Source of the DNA: Mesorhizobium tianshanense
Lineage (GTDB): Bacteria > Pseudomonadota > Alphaproteobacteria > Rhizobiales > Rhizobiaceae
DNA: 34,491 nt
Assembly: GCF_007830515.1 (NCBI RefSeq)
Contig: NZ_VLKT01000065.1
Coordinates: forward strand, 1-34,491
Direction of reading: 5' to 3'
In this document: positions 16,759 to 25,577 of the stretch, piece by piece
Position numbering within the stretch: the first letter of the stretch is position 1
Layout: each line of letters begins with the position of its first letter
The notes under the pieces: model-generated
What the model was told of the DNA's origin: nothing
Seen by the model: only the letters and a program-made list of their open reading frames with translations
Databases searched by the model: none
Translations under genes and position numbers: made by a program

Positions 16759-18654
16759 TCAGCGCGGTGCTTGGGTCGTGCGCTTCCGGTAACGATGAGC
16801 CGAAACGGAACGAACACGGGTCATCAGCACCCCAAGGACGGACGAATTGGTGTTCTTGAGGGTCTGCGTCAGATCTTCAAGTTGATCAAGCGACGTCACA
16901 CCCCACTGCGCCACCACAATCACGCCATCGAGAAGCGGGCAGACAGCAAGCCCTTCAGCACCTGAACTAAACGGTGGAAGCTCAACAATGACGACACTGT
17001 AAGCGCCAACCTCGCGCAGTAATCTCTCCATATTATTGGGAGCGAGCAAATTCGCGGAATTCGACTCATCGTTCCTCAAGTAATAAAACGATGTCTTTTC
17101 AATGAACTGGATTTGCTTGACGAGATCTCTGGGGCCCCCGGAATCCCGGTCGGTCATGTTGAAATCGGAGGAATTGACGAGTTCGTTGGCCAGTGCCGAC
17201 TTACGGTCGGTGTTGATCACGAGGGTGGCTGTACCCGACGCCGCACATAGGGCCGCCAGATTGCTCACAACGGTGCTCTTTCCATCACCGGGGGACACGG
17301 ATGTGACTCCGATGCGGCGCCTTGGATGGGAGGCTCCGGCCAAGCTCATGATCGCCTTGACGCTCTGAAGGCTCCCGCTGAATGAGGAGTCCGGATTCCT
17401 GAGCACCTCGTCAAGCCGGCCAAAACCACCCCGCCTGAAGCTGACCGGCGGCAATTCTCCAATACAGGCTAAACCCAGTTCGCGGCGGATCTGATGAGGC
17501 GTCCTCACGTTCCGATCGAGACCGCGCCGCGCCACGGCAAACCCGATGCCAGCTACCAGTCCGGCAAGTGCGCCAAAGGCGAGGATCAAGGTCTTGCGCG
17601 GCCGACTTGCCTTTTTTGGGCTCGTTGCGGAGGTAATGACACGAGCATTGGCGATCAGATAAGGTTGTTGGTCGACCGAGTTCGTATAAGCTCCGAGTAG
17701 GCTTTCATACATCTTTCGATAGGTTTCGGCGGTAACTTCCAACTGCTCTAGTGTAGTCTGGTGTTTTGGCTGTTCTTCGTTGAGGGGGAGACCCTGTCCA
17801 TCGACGGACGTCTCGCCCTGGCCTATACTGTAGTCGTGTTTCGCGCGAAACTCCTGGGCGATCCTGGTCGCCTTGTTCATCTGGTCGCCGACCTCCCGCA
17901 TACGCCTTTCCAACCATACGATGCCTTCGCCAGCCGCCACTTTTGTCGTTTGCACCTGCTCGCGTACGAATGCCTCCGCTGTGGCGTTTGCGATGCGTGC
18001 CGCCAAGGCCGGGTCCAGAGACTGGAATGTAATGTCTATTGCATATGAGACACCGACACGCTGAACATCCAGGCCGCCGGTGAATATCTCCACCGCGCTA
18101 CGCTCACGCTCGGATTCCGACTGCGGAGTGTTCGCTTGTTCTTGATCCGACCAGGGCAGCACTCGATTGAAGAAATCCGTCAGCGCAGCATAGCTGGTGT
18201 TGAGCCCGTCAGCCTGAAAGACACTCATCCAGGCCCTGTGAAACCTCTCGCCGATCGTCGGCCCGCTCATATCCCTGAACGTTGGATTATCCATGAGTCC
18301 AAGGTCATCGATCACCATTATCGCGATCTTCTGAGAACGCAGAACCGCGAGTTGGCTTTCGATCTGGGCGGTGTCGAGCGACAAATTCACCTCAGAGGGC
18401 TGCTGCTGAAGGTTTCTGGGGATCTTTGGTTCGATCAGCATCTGCGTTCGCGCCACATAGATCGGATCCGAGGTAGCAAAGTAAAACGTGGCGCAACCGA
18501 TTCCGGCGACCATAAACGCAAGAATCGAGAAGAGGTACTGCCGGACAAAAGAAACAATGTCAGCGAGGCTGATAAAATCCTGCGGAGCATCGGCCCCAAC
18601 AAGCCATGGCTTGTGGGCAATTGCCGCCAACGGCCGGTCTAGCATGGCGTCCAT
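16759..18654 (-). CDS. ExoP-like chain-length determinant with degenerate BY-kinase domain
   Basis: Wzz-type co-polymerase fused to a P-loop domain, as in ExoP, which controls polymer length and links to the OPX exporter. Two membrane helices (about 42-61 and 354-376) flank a periplasmic part with coiled-coil stretches; a Pro-rich SPKKASRPRK precedes the second helix. In the cytoplasmic domain Walker A is intact (SVSPGDGKSTVVSN, about 453-466). Walker A' reads LVINTDRK, with Asn replacing the first Asp, and Walker B reads VVIVELPP, with Glu for Asp. There is no C-terminal tyrosine cluster. About 631 aa, shorter than Sinorhizobium ExoP. The start is uncertain: ATG 18654 is used, TTG 18666 is possible, and neither has a clear ribosome site. 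It follows the LuxR-type regulator on the same strand. Confidence 0.87.
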   Translation of the reverse strand: MDAMLDRPLAAIAHKPWLVGADAPQDFISLADIVSFVRQYLFSILAFMVAGIGCATFYFATSDPIYVARTQMLIEPKIPRNLQQQPSEVNLSLDTAQIESQLAVLRSQKIAIMVIDDLGLMDNPTFRDMSGPTIGERFHRAWMSVFQADGLNTSYAALTDFFNRVLPWSDQEQANTPQSESERERSAVEIFTGGLDVQRVGVSYAIDITFQSLDPALAARIANATAEAFVREQVQTTKVAAGEGIVWLERRMREVGDQMNKATRIAQEFRAKHDYSIGQGETSVDGQGLPLNEEQPKHQTTLEQLEVTAETYRKMYESLLGAYTNSVDQQPYLIANARVITSATSPKKASRPRKTLILAFGALAGLVAGIGFAVARRGLDRNVRTPHQIRRELGLACIGELPPVSFRRGGFGRLDEVLRNPDSSFSGSLQSVKAIMSLAGASHPRRRIGVTSVSPGDGKSTVVSNLAALCAASGTATLVINTDRKSALANELVNSSDFNMTDRDSGGPRDLVKQIQFIEKTSFYYLRNDESNSANLLAPNNMERLLREVGAYSVVIVELPPFSSGAEGLAVCPLLDGVIVVAQWGVTSLDQLEDLTQTLKNTNSSVLGVLMTRVRSVSAHRYRKRTTQAPR

Positions 18655-18779
18655 CCATATCTGCAACGAAGAGAGCGGCGGACTGCAGGCCGAGCAGGGT
18701 CTCTACCGACGAGCCCCATTGCGAACGTGCAGCCGTGGCCACCGTAAATGTCCCATGATCGCAAGTAACCGTCGTCCGG

Positions 18780-19550
18780 TTAACTTGATCGGCCTGACGC
18801 GAGGGCACCAGGGAACATCTCATTGAGCTTGTAGACGACCTCCGTCCTGTTCGTCGCCTTCAACTTCTTCATGATGTTGCGGATGTGGACCTTGACGGTG
18901 CTCTCACGGAGATTGAGCTCATGCGCGATTATCTTGTTCGCCTTCCCACGCCTCAAAGCCTGGACGACCTCTTCTTGCCGCTCCGTGAACACGCTCGCCA
19001 TGGCTCTTGTCGAATCGACACCAGTGTCGATTGCCTTGTGCAGGGCAAACACACTGCTTGCAGGGACAAATGTTCCACCGGCAAGGACAAGATTTACGGC
19101 TTCAACACAGATCTCGAAACGGATCGACGAAGGGATGTATGCTTTTGCGCCGTAATTCAACGCCTTTAGAATCTGCTCCAAGTCGTCGGTATCGGCCAAA
19201 ATCACCACTGGAACCGGGTGAGCCTCATTCACGAGATCGGCGATTTCGGCGCCGGTCTTTGCGTCTGTCACCTTTCGGCTGCCCACGTTCAGCAGAATGG
19301 CTGATGCAGAGATTGCGTTCTCCTGATGCCGCCATTCTTCGACCGAACCGAACGACAGGATTTCCTTCCCGACGCCATAAGCAGTCAAGCATTGTGCAAG
19401 ACACTGCCGGTCAAGCACGCGCTCATCCAACAGAGCCAGGCAAGATTCGGCTAAGCCGTTTCTATGAAGATGAATTCCATTCCCAATGTTACCCGATAAG
19501 AATTCCAGTGCACCGGGTGATTTGGCTTCCAATTGAATTGTCGGTACCAT
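18780..19550 (-). CDS. LuxR-family regulator with atypical receiver domain
   Basis: The C-terminal HTH is clearly LuxR/NarL type: FTERQEEVVQALRRGKANKIIAHEL then ESTVKVHIRNIMKKL. The N-terminal 150 residues fold like a receiver: CLALLDERVLDRQCLAQCL keeps an acidic pair (Asp42-Glu43), but the phosphoacceptor position in AILLNVGSR is Asn88 instead of Asp. Phosphorylation-independent activity is therefore likely. ATG 19550 is preferred because GGGGAG lies nine bases upstream; an ATG at 19577 would add nine residues. It lies 125 bases upstream of the exoP-like gene, same strand, suggesting a local regulator of polysaccharide synthesis. The signal it senses is unknown. Confidence 0.87.
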   Translation of the reverse strand: MVPTIQLEAKSPGALEFLSGNIGNGIHLHRNGLAESCLALLDERVLDRQCLAQCLTAYGVGKEILSFGSVEEWRHQENAISASAILLNVGSRKVTDAKTGAEIADLVNEAHPVPVVILADTDDLEQILKALNYGAKAYIPSSIRFEICVEAVNLVLAGGTFVPASSVFALHKAIDTGVDSTRAMASVFTERQEEVVQALRRGKANKIIAHELNLRESTVKVHIRNIMKKLKATNRTEVVYKLNEMFPGALASGRSS

Positions 19551-19942
19551 TGAACTTACTCCCCAAACATTACACACGTTTCGAGACCAGTACGAGAGGG
19601 ACTTCAGACAAATACCATTTGTGCGAACGATATTCTGTTCGCGCCAACTTCCTTGAAACTGTGAAATTGCCAGGCCCCCGCCATGGTCACAGCACTATTG
19701 CGTAGAGGAGGTTACCGGCCAAAAGGTGGGCCTTCACTAATTTAGGTTAACAAAATCTAAAAAAATTTTCGGTTAGTTAACTCGGCCTAGCAGGAGGCTA
19801 GTAAGAGACTGCACCGAATGGAAGCTGGAGCTCGCATTGTCTGTCCAGATGCGAGCAGTCGGCGTCCATAAGAATAGTGGGCTTCGCCTATCGGGTGGCT
19901 TCGGGGCAGGTCCCGCCGCGTTGGCGTGGTGCCGACATAGCG
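19551..19942. promoter_or_regulatory. Upstream region of the LuxR-type gene with AT-rich core and repeats
   Basis: No gene seen. The middle (19741-19785) is strikingly AT-rich in a GC-rich window. It has two GTTAAC sites (19746-19751 and 19776-19781) exactly 30 bases apart, followed by an inverted repeat CTAGC-AGGAG-GCTAG (19787-19801). Two ATATCTGT repeats sit at 19963-19980, inside the end of the next gene. This is the probable promoter/operator zone for the regulator reading left, but exact -35/-10 boxes are not assignable. Confidence 0.5.
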
Positions 19943-20701
19943 TCAATTATAGACATATCTGTTATGGATATATCTGTCATCGAACTCGGCAAATTTCGTA
20001 GCGCCCGGTAGATCGATCACGTGGACATGACCTTGGCGGAACTCGAGAAGCCTGCGTTCCCTCAATTCCCGCAACATTCGATTGACATGAATCGGCGTCA
20101 GGCCGAGCGCATCCGCGAGGTCGTACTGGGTGAGCGGGCATGCATAGCCAGTACGGGTGGTAGCGCCAACACGCTCCAAGCGCGCCCTCAGTTCGAGCAG
20201 CAGGTGCGCTGTACGCGCCAAGGCGCTGCGCCGACCTATATTGGTAAGATGTTGGGCAACAAGAGCTCTCTGTTGCACGAGAGGTTCGAGAAAAATGGAG
20301 GCTGTGCGCGACGACTTTGCTGCGCCAAGAGCAAGTGTCTTGGTCGAGGCCTCAAGTACCGCAAGATCGGTTTGGGCCACAAACGTCTCAAGAGCAGTGC
20401 CCATATACGACTGTGGCAGGACAATGTCGCCCTTCAGGGCAAAATCCAAAATCTGCCGCTGCCCACCGGCAAGATCATGGGAAATGCATCCCCAGCCTGA
20501 CTTAATCATGAAGACGCGACCGCTGTCTTCTCCCTGATTGACGATTGCGGTCTCTGCCGCATATCGCTTCGGCACGAACCCCAGCGCCTTGATATACGCC
20601 TTATCGTCGTTTTTCAGTCCCACCGACGACGGATCATCCTCATCTCCATTCCAAAAAGGGCGTGAAGCGTACGTCATTTGAACCCCGCCAATCCTCCCCA
20701 A
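19943..20701 (-). CDS. Crp/Fnr-family transcriptional regulator
   Basis: Cyclic-nucleotide-binding-like sensor followed by a winged helix. The N-terminal effector domain includes ETAIVNQGEDSGRVFMIKSGWG and FALKGDIVLPQ. The C-terminal HTH reads LTQYDLADALGLTPIHVNRMLRELRERRLLEF, a Crp-type recognition helix lacking the E-SR motif of FNR/FixK. No cysteine cluster, so it is not an oxygen-sensing FNR. Start is probably TTG 20701 with AGGAGGG just upstream. ATG 20677, preceded by GGCGGGG, is an alternative. It is upstream of the LuxR-type gene on the same strand with a 390-base gap, so likely a separate transcript. Targets are unknown; neighbouring exo genes are candidates. Confidence 0.88.
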   Translation of the reverse strand: MGRIGGVQMTYASRPFWNGDEDDPSSVGLKNDDKAYIKALGFVPKRYAAETAIVNQGEDSGRVFMIKSGWGCISHDLAGGQRQILDFALKGDIVLPQSYMGTALETFVAQTDLAVLEASTKTLALGAAKSSRTASIFLEPLVQQRALVAQHLTNIGRRSALARTAHLLLELRARLERVGATTRTGYACPLTQYDLADALGLTPIHVNRMLRELRERRLLEFRQGHVHVIDLPGATKFAEFDDRYIHNRYVYN

Positions 20702-21577
20702 GATACCCTCCTAGGCAAAAATGTACTTCAGCTTTGACGTGTTGAGTACCCTCACCAGGCTACACCAAATGGATGATGTTGCCCTGATGCACTCCCCCAA
20801 GAAGCAAGGATCATGCCTGATCAAGGCCGAACTAAGACCCGGACCCACCGTGAAACTCGACCGACTTTCACGGCTCCGCGCCAACGTGTTCAGCGGACTT
20901 GCAGCGATACAGTCGCGCTGGTTTCGAGCAGTGTATGTGTTGGCCAGGAGGGGGGCGAGGTTGCTTCAGCTCGATCCAGCTAGACGCCGACTTTCAGTGG
21001 AAACGAGACAGCTGTTGATCCGTGGCGTCCTGCAACATTGTTGCCACGTCTTTAGGTAACCTTCTGATTTCACTTACAGATAACATCTCGCATGCCCCCA
21101 GATCGATCAGCCCCGATTCACTCAAGCGCCACGCCGCAAGCGCAATCGCGGTAGCTCAAATGCCTCACAGGACGAGCAAGTCACCACTGGCCCGGCATGA
21201 GATTTTCCTTCTTGCCATGACGACACCTCAACGGACGGGAGCGTTCGCCCATAGGCTCGGACTACTCCCACTGCATGAGTAACCCTCGCCGGCGTTCAGG
21301 ACCGGAATGGGTCAGCCGACGCCTCACTTTCGAGCCATGCTGTCTCCGTTTGAGACACTACACAGTAGCAGGGCATACCTCCTTCGCAGTAGCTCTGATG
21401 CCCCGATTACCGCGCAATCCCGAGAGATCCCCCGCCACGCGCCCGGGAAAGGGGTATGTCTGGAGTGCCGATGCCACCGTCCAAAGCCCGTGCAGCAAGG
21501 GGCACATCGGCATTTGCGCATATGGATCCAGCGCTTGGGGCGAGCGGCGCCTCGAGCGCCTGATTGCGTTCCATAGC
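20702..21577. other. Long intergenic stretch without recognisable genes
   Basis: About 870 bases between the Crp-type gene and the acyltransferase 3' end. Short open frames here have no recognisable motif, no ribosome sites and unnatural compositions. I see no terminal inverted repeats or transposase motifs. It may be decayed sequence or untranslated and regulatory DNA for the Crp-type gene. Confidence 0.5.
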
Positions 21578-22723
21578 CTAAACCGCCATTTTGAGTTCAT
21601 TTGGCGCCGGGGGTTTAGGAAACCATCCCTTGATGGCGTTTTGAATCCTCTTCTCCAGCCACATAACGGCCATGCTCACACTTAAAACGAACAACAAGGA
21701 GAGCGCAAAGACAATAGGCATCGGAAGACCTAGAGAAGATAACCACCAAACCGTGACCATCCCAAAGGAATAATGGTTTAAATAGATTGGGTAGCTTAGA
21801 TTTCCGATATATTTTACCAGCACCTGCCGTTCAAAAAGTTTTCTCTTGATAAAATTGCCGTACCTTATTCCTGCGACCATTGCATACATACATACCAGCC
21901 AAATTATAACGGCTGACACTTTGTACGCATAGCCGCGTTCAATTGAAATGAAAATCTCCGCGGTGCTCATAACGCCGAAAAGCGATAACAACACTGCCTT
22001 CCACCCGTGATGCCCCACCATGCCACGATCTTCGCCACCGTCCCTGACAAGAAAGAAGATCATACCAGCAGCGAAGAAAACGCCGTGCTGCAGCAGAAGC
22101 AGTTTGAAGGGGAACCGCGAAAGCACTGAAATCGCTTCCTCCACCCTCCCGGACGGCGGCAGTATATGCAACCCAGAGACAACAAGAAGATATATTGTGC
22201 TGGAAAACCCTATTATCTTGGCCAGATCATAGAGTGACAAACGAAACCTGGACAAAATTGCCACGACCACCAGGAAATAAAATACGGCCTCAACCACGAG
22301 AGACCATACGACCCCGTCGATATAGGGGCCTTTAGGAGACAATATTATCGATCTACCAAAATCCATCAGAAGAAGAGGGAAATCCTCTCCATAAAGAGCT
22401 CGTGCGGCCAAACTGACAAGCGCGGACAACCACAAGGCTGGCAATATGCGCGTCGCGCGAATGCGCGCGAAACGCAGCGCCTGCGATACCCCCCCTTCGC
22501 CTGAGGCGCTCATGGCGATGACAAAGCCGGAAATTACGAAAAAAATCTCGACCCCTACGGCACCCAGACCGGCAAACGCCGAAAGAAAGCCGAAGGCGAC
22601 ATCGCTCCCCTCGGCGACTGACGCGCTGTTCCAGGCGAATGTCGCGAAGTGGTTCAGCAATACCAAAATCGCTGCAAAAATCCGCAGGAAATCTATGACG
22701 AGATAGTGGGCATTGCGTTCCAT
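21578..22723 (-). CDS. Acyltransferase 3 family membrane protein (ExoZ-like)
   Basis: Polytopic inner-membrane acyltransferase of the family that O-acetylates exopolysaccharides and lipo-oligosaccharides (ExoZ, OafA, NodX). 381 aa with about ten hydrophobic segments. The N-terminal motif YLVIDFLRIFAAILVLLNHF carries Arg14 and the catalytic His25. GVEIFFVISGFVIA is the second family signature, and SLVVEAVFYF the third. Start ATG 22723. The gene is visibly more AT-rich than the exo genes to its left, suggesting separate acquisition. It sits alone at the right edge of the polysaccharide locus, about 880 bases from the Crp-type gene. Acetylation of the exopolysaccharide is a reasonable inference; the acceptor is unproven. 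Confidence 0.88.
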   Translation of the reverse strand: MERNAHYLVIDFLRIFAAILVLLNHFATFAWNSASVAEGSDVAFGFLSAFAGLGAVGVEIFFVISGFVIAMSASGEGGVSQALRFARIRATRILPALWLSALVSLAARALYGEDFPLLLMDFGRSIILSPKGPYIDGVVWSLVVEAVFYFLVVVAILSRFRLSLYDLAKIIGFSSTIYLLVVSGLHILPPSGRVEEAISVLSRFPFKLLLLQHGVFFAAGMIFFLVRDGGEDRGMVGHHGWKAVLLSLFGVMSTAEIFISIERGYAYKVSAVIIWLVCMYAMVAGIRYGNFIKRKLFERQVLVKYIGNLSYPIYLNHYSFGMVTVWWLSSLGLPMPIVFALSLLFVLSVSMAVMWLEKRIQNAIKGWFPKPPAPNELKMAV

Positions 22724-22968
22724 ACTAACGTTCCGGACTTTGCGTCAGGCCAAGGTCGAATGTTATCGCGAAAGGACCAGTGCACCTGCTGATACGTTCG
22801 GATATAGGCTAATTGGATGAGCCATCGGGCATTAGACTGCGTCCTGCAGCGCAGATACACCGTACTGCGACGCCTGATCTTCTCCGGGCGAGGTTGGAGA
22901 ACCGGTGGACTGGTCGGGCTTTAGTGCGTGGAGTAGCGGTGCATTTCAATCATTGCTATTGACGGAAA

Positions 22969-23313
22969 ATGCATCGCGCCGTCTTCCGGATAACCGCATG
23001 GCTGTTGCTCATCGCCATCGTGGCCGTGACGATCGTTCCGATTGGAATGCGCCCCCATTCAGGCCTTGGCCCGGAGCCCGAACGAATTGCCGCGTTCCTT
23101 GCCCTTGGTCTGTTGTTTGGTCTTGCTAACGATCGCAACTGGATGCTGGCGCTTGGCCTGGTAATCGTGACTGGTCTCGGCATCGAAGCATTGCAGATGC
23201 TTAGCCCAACTCGGCACCCTACCCTTGAGGACGCTGTGATCAAAGCGCTCGCCGGCAGCGTCGGGTTTTCGGCTGGCCGCATCATCTCGAAGAAAGGCTG
23301 GTTGGGTCGGTAG
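22969..23313 (+). CDS. VanZ-like small membrane protein
   Basis: 114 residues with three to four hydrophobic segments (about 8-26, 43-52, 57-72, 90-100). The layout matches VanZ-family proteins: a short helix ending VPIGMRPH, then GPEPERIAAFLALGLLFGLA, then GLGIEALQMLSPTRHPTLEDAVIKALAG. The E-x-LQ and DA(V/I)xKxLAG region corresponds to the typical VanZ 'E.lQ.....R....D...N..G' pattern. ATG 22969 is preceded by GACGGAAA, a modest ribosome site. No operon partner is evident: the upstream acyltransferase is divergent and downstream sequence is degraded. Function of chromosomal VanZ-like proteins is generally unknown; a tie to the polysaccharide locus is only positional. Confidence 0.78.
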   Translation: MHRAVFRITAWLLLIAIVAVTIVPIGMRPHSGLGPEPERIAAFLALGLLFGLANDRNWMLALGLVIVTGLGIEALQMLSPTRHPTLEDAVIKALAGSVGFSAGRIISKKGWLGR

Positions 23314-23401
23314 AACATTCGTTTGGACCGGCGCCACGCAGCCACTGGTCGATCTGTACTCCTAATTGGTGTCGTGCCCCTAATTGATGCCGTGCTAATA
23401 T

Positions 23402-23572
23402 TTTCGCGGGCTTGGGGAGGTTCAGATCGACCTCGTTGCGAATGTGTTAGCCGGTGCGTGGGCTGCCGGTGTGCTTGCCGCCATCTGGCACGTCTGGAGG
23501 CGGCCCTCGCCGCCCATTGCCGAAAGTGAGCGAGACCGCGATTTGCGGGAGTGGCTGGACGGGCAACTATAG
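23402..23572 (+). other. Short open frame with membrane-like segment, possible gene remnant
   Basis: A stop-to-stop frame reads IDLVANVLAGAWAAGVLA, then a basic turn (HVWRR) and a charged tail (ESERDRDLREWLDGQL) before TAG at 23570. The composition looks like a genuine C-terminus of a small membrane protein, but there is no convincing ATG. It could use an internal GTG or TTG, or be the tail of a gene lost upstream. Family not recognised. Confidence 0.35.
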
Positions 23573-23618
23573 AGATCGCTCCTGGCATTTCGGACGGGAT
23601 CATACTGTCTCGCGCATT

Positions 23619-23873
23619 TCAGCCGATCGGGGTTTCCAGGCGGATGAGCCGGCGCACCTTCAACTCCTCCCAAAATGCGTCGGGGATCGGCATGGTCATC
23701 AGCGCGGTGTTCTCGGCGACCTCGCGCGGGGAACTGCAGCCCGTCGCTACGCTGGCAACGATGGGATGGCCGAGCGCGAACTGCAGCGCCGCGGCGGGCA
23801 AAGGCACTGCGTGATCCGCACAGACCTCCTCGATTGCCCTCGTACGCGCGATGATCCTGGTGCTTGGCATCAA
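23619..23873 (-). pseudogene. Aldo/keto reductase C-terminal fragment
   Basis: The minus frame carries the unmistakable last 75 residues of an aldo/keto reductase of the fucose/galactose dehydrogenase type. It has RAIEEVCADHAVPLPAAALQ, then FALGHPIVASVATGCSSPREV (the NADP-binding C-terminal loop), then the end PIPDAFWEELKVRRLIR. The catalytic N-terminal three quarters (Asp, Tyr, Lys, His) are absent. Sequence beyond 23,880 lacks the expected barrel motifs, and the Fic gene's 3' end begins at 23970. So it is a truncated remnant, probably cut by the event that placed the Fic gene here. An ATG at the left of this fragment is fortuitous. Confidence 0.72.
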
Positions 23874-23969
23874 TGGGCTTGTAGCGCCGTTCTTGCCAGC
23901 CCGTTCCCATGCCTTCCTCGTAAAGGGGCGAGAGCGATACGGCGAACGGCGGACCTGGAGACGCGCTGC

Positions 23970-25508
23970 CTATGCCGCCTTGTCCATCGACCATTGCACG
24001 CGCTCCGCCAGGAACGCGGCAAACGGCCGAACATCCATGTCCACGCTCGCTTTCTCAAGCCCTGCGAGATAGGCGCGGCGATCGTCCACTCTCACGACCG
24101 TCCATGGATAACCGCCCGCCGCCAGCATGGCATTCATCAAAAAACGCGCCATACGACCGTTCCCGTCAGGATAGGGATGGATGTAGCCCACAAGCCAATG
24201 CCCCAGCACCGCGCGCACAGCGGGCTCGGTCTCCTTTTCCAGCAGGGCGAAGAGCGCCTGCATGCCTTCCGGCACGGCCTCGGAGCGCGGCGGGACATGG
24301 GACGACCCGCGCAGATAGACGGGGTGATTGCGATACCCGGCAAGGGCGCTCGGTTTCAGAATGCCCGCGACGACAGACGGGCCGAACAGTTCACGATACC
24401 ATTCCCGGTGCTGATCAAGCACGAGCGCACCGGGCTTAGCGCCGTCCAGAATGGCGGCAACCGAATCCTTCACTTTCTGAAAGGCTTGCCAATAGCCGCG
24501 CGCGGCAAGAGCGTCGCGGCTGTGCCTGTCCTTTTCATCGATTTCAGGGTTCCATCCGCCCTGCCGCACGCGGTCGATCAGTTCGGGCGTCACGCTATAG
24601 CCTTCGATGGACAGCGAGTGGTAGGCGTCGCTCTGGTAGATGTCCTCGACAAACTTCATGTAGCGGCCCTTATCCGCAGGCATACCCGGTGCTTGGGGGA
24701 ATATTTCCGTGACCGGCCCGCGCTGGCTTTCCCATATGGCATTGAGCCGGGCGACGATGGGAGCCACGCCCGCAACAACCGCCGGAACATGGGTTTGTGC
24801 GGCAAAGGGATCGCTCTCCCGAACATCGTAGCCGGCACTCTTCATGGTCTTGACGATGTCATCGGCAAAACCATCGCGGCCCACGCGACGGAACGCCCCG
24901 GCAAGACGCCCCGCCACAGCGGAGTGGCCGCCATCGAGCAACCGGGCCAAAATGCCGGACACATCGCGTACGGCACCTAGCACCACTTGCGCCGCGACGG
25001 GCGCGCGCCGGAAGAAGGCTTCGGGAACCTTCACGAGGGCTGCGTCAGGCGCGTAGAGACGCAGCCTGTTTCTCTCGGCCAAATCTTCGCCTGTCGGCAT
25101 CTCCTTGACCTTGAGGTCGTAGATCGAAGTGCCGAATGGAAGCTCCAGATTGTTGTTTGTGCCTTTGGCGCTGTTGACGATGACCTGGCGGGGGATCGCG
25201 GTCGCTTCGGCATGAAGCAACAACGACTGCTCCGGGGACAGGACCCAGTCATTCCCGAACCGGTCGCGGCAATAGCAGGCGCAGAATTCCCAGAACGATG
25301 CATACCATGGGGTGGTGTCGCCCGGCTGCGCCTGCGGCCCGGTCGACATGAGCCAGCCCTTGATGACATCACGCAGGAATCCGTGTTGCAGGAGCCGCTC
25401 GCGATGAACGCGACTGAGGTCGCTGGATTTGAATATACGCCGCCCTCCGCTTTGCAGCTCCTGCAAGGCGCTTAGGGAGTCGGCGAGCTTTTCGTTCGGT
25501 GTAGCCAT
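23970..25508 (-). CDS. Fic-domain protein with AbiEi-like N-terminal domain
   Basis: Fic proteins transfer AMP or similar groups to target proteins. The core motif HPYPDGNGR is at residues 444-452 (catalytic His444). An inhibitory-helix motif of the S/T-xxx-E-G/N type, SLSIEG (298-303), precedes the core, so autoinhibition of class II type is expected. The first 130 residues (RRIFKSSDLSRVHRERLL, GWLMS, SPEQSLLLHAE) resemble the winged-helix part seen in AbiEi-type antitoxins and Fic fusions, suggesting DNA binding and autoregulation. Length 512 aa, intact. ATG 25508; ribosome site weak. A promoter lies at 25547-25574 and palindromes beyond it. It stands between two broken metabolic genes, which suggests a horizontally acquired unit. 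No separate antitoxin gene was seen, so regulation is probably intramolecular. Confidence 0.9.
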   Translation of the reverse strand: MATPNEKLADSLSALQELQSGGRRIFKSSDLSRVHRERLLQHGFLRDVIKGWLMSTGPQAQPGDTTPWYASFWEFCACYCRDRFGNDWVLSPEQSLLLHAEATAIPRQVIVNSAKGTNNNLELPFGTSIYDLKVKEMPTGEDLAERNRLRLYAPDAALVKVPEAFFRRAPVAAQVVLGAVRDVSGILARLLDGGHSAVAGRLAGAFRRVGRDGFADDIVKTMKSAGYDVRESDPFAAQTHVPAVVAGVAPIVARLNAIWESQRGPVTEIFPQAPGMPADKGRYMKFVEDIYQSDAYHSLSIEGYSVTPELIDRVRQGGWNPEIDEKDRHSRDALAARGYWQAFQKVKDSVAAILDGAKPGALVLDQHREWYRELFGPSVVAGILKPSALAGYRNHPVYLRGSSHVPPRSEAVPEGMQALFALLEKETEPAVRAVLGHWLVGYIHPYPDGNGRMARFLMNAMLAAGGYPWTVVRVDDRRAYLAGLEKASVDMDVRPFAAFLAERVQWSMDKAA

Positions 25509-25546
25509 CGTATCACATCAAGTTTTTCGTACTGTGTGATTTCAAG

Positions 25547-25574
25547 TATATAATGACGGGCTATCCCAAGTCAA
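25547..25574 (-). promoter_or_regulatory. Sigma-70-like promoter for the Fic gene
   Basis: On the minus strand TTGACT (-35, 25574-25569) and TATATA (-10, 25552-25547) are separated by 16 bases, 39 bases before the Fic ATG at 25508. The match to consensus is good and the AT content contrasts with the surroundings. Confidence 0.65.
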
Positions 25575-25577
25575 TTC

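Noticed and set aside
23454..24980. 508-codon plus-strand open frame opposite the Fic gene
   Set aside because: It is antisense to a gene with clear Fic motifs, is His/Arg/Gly-rich as shadow frames are in GC-rich DNA, and has no recognisable domain.
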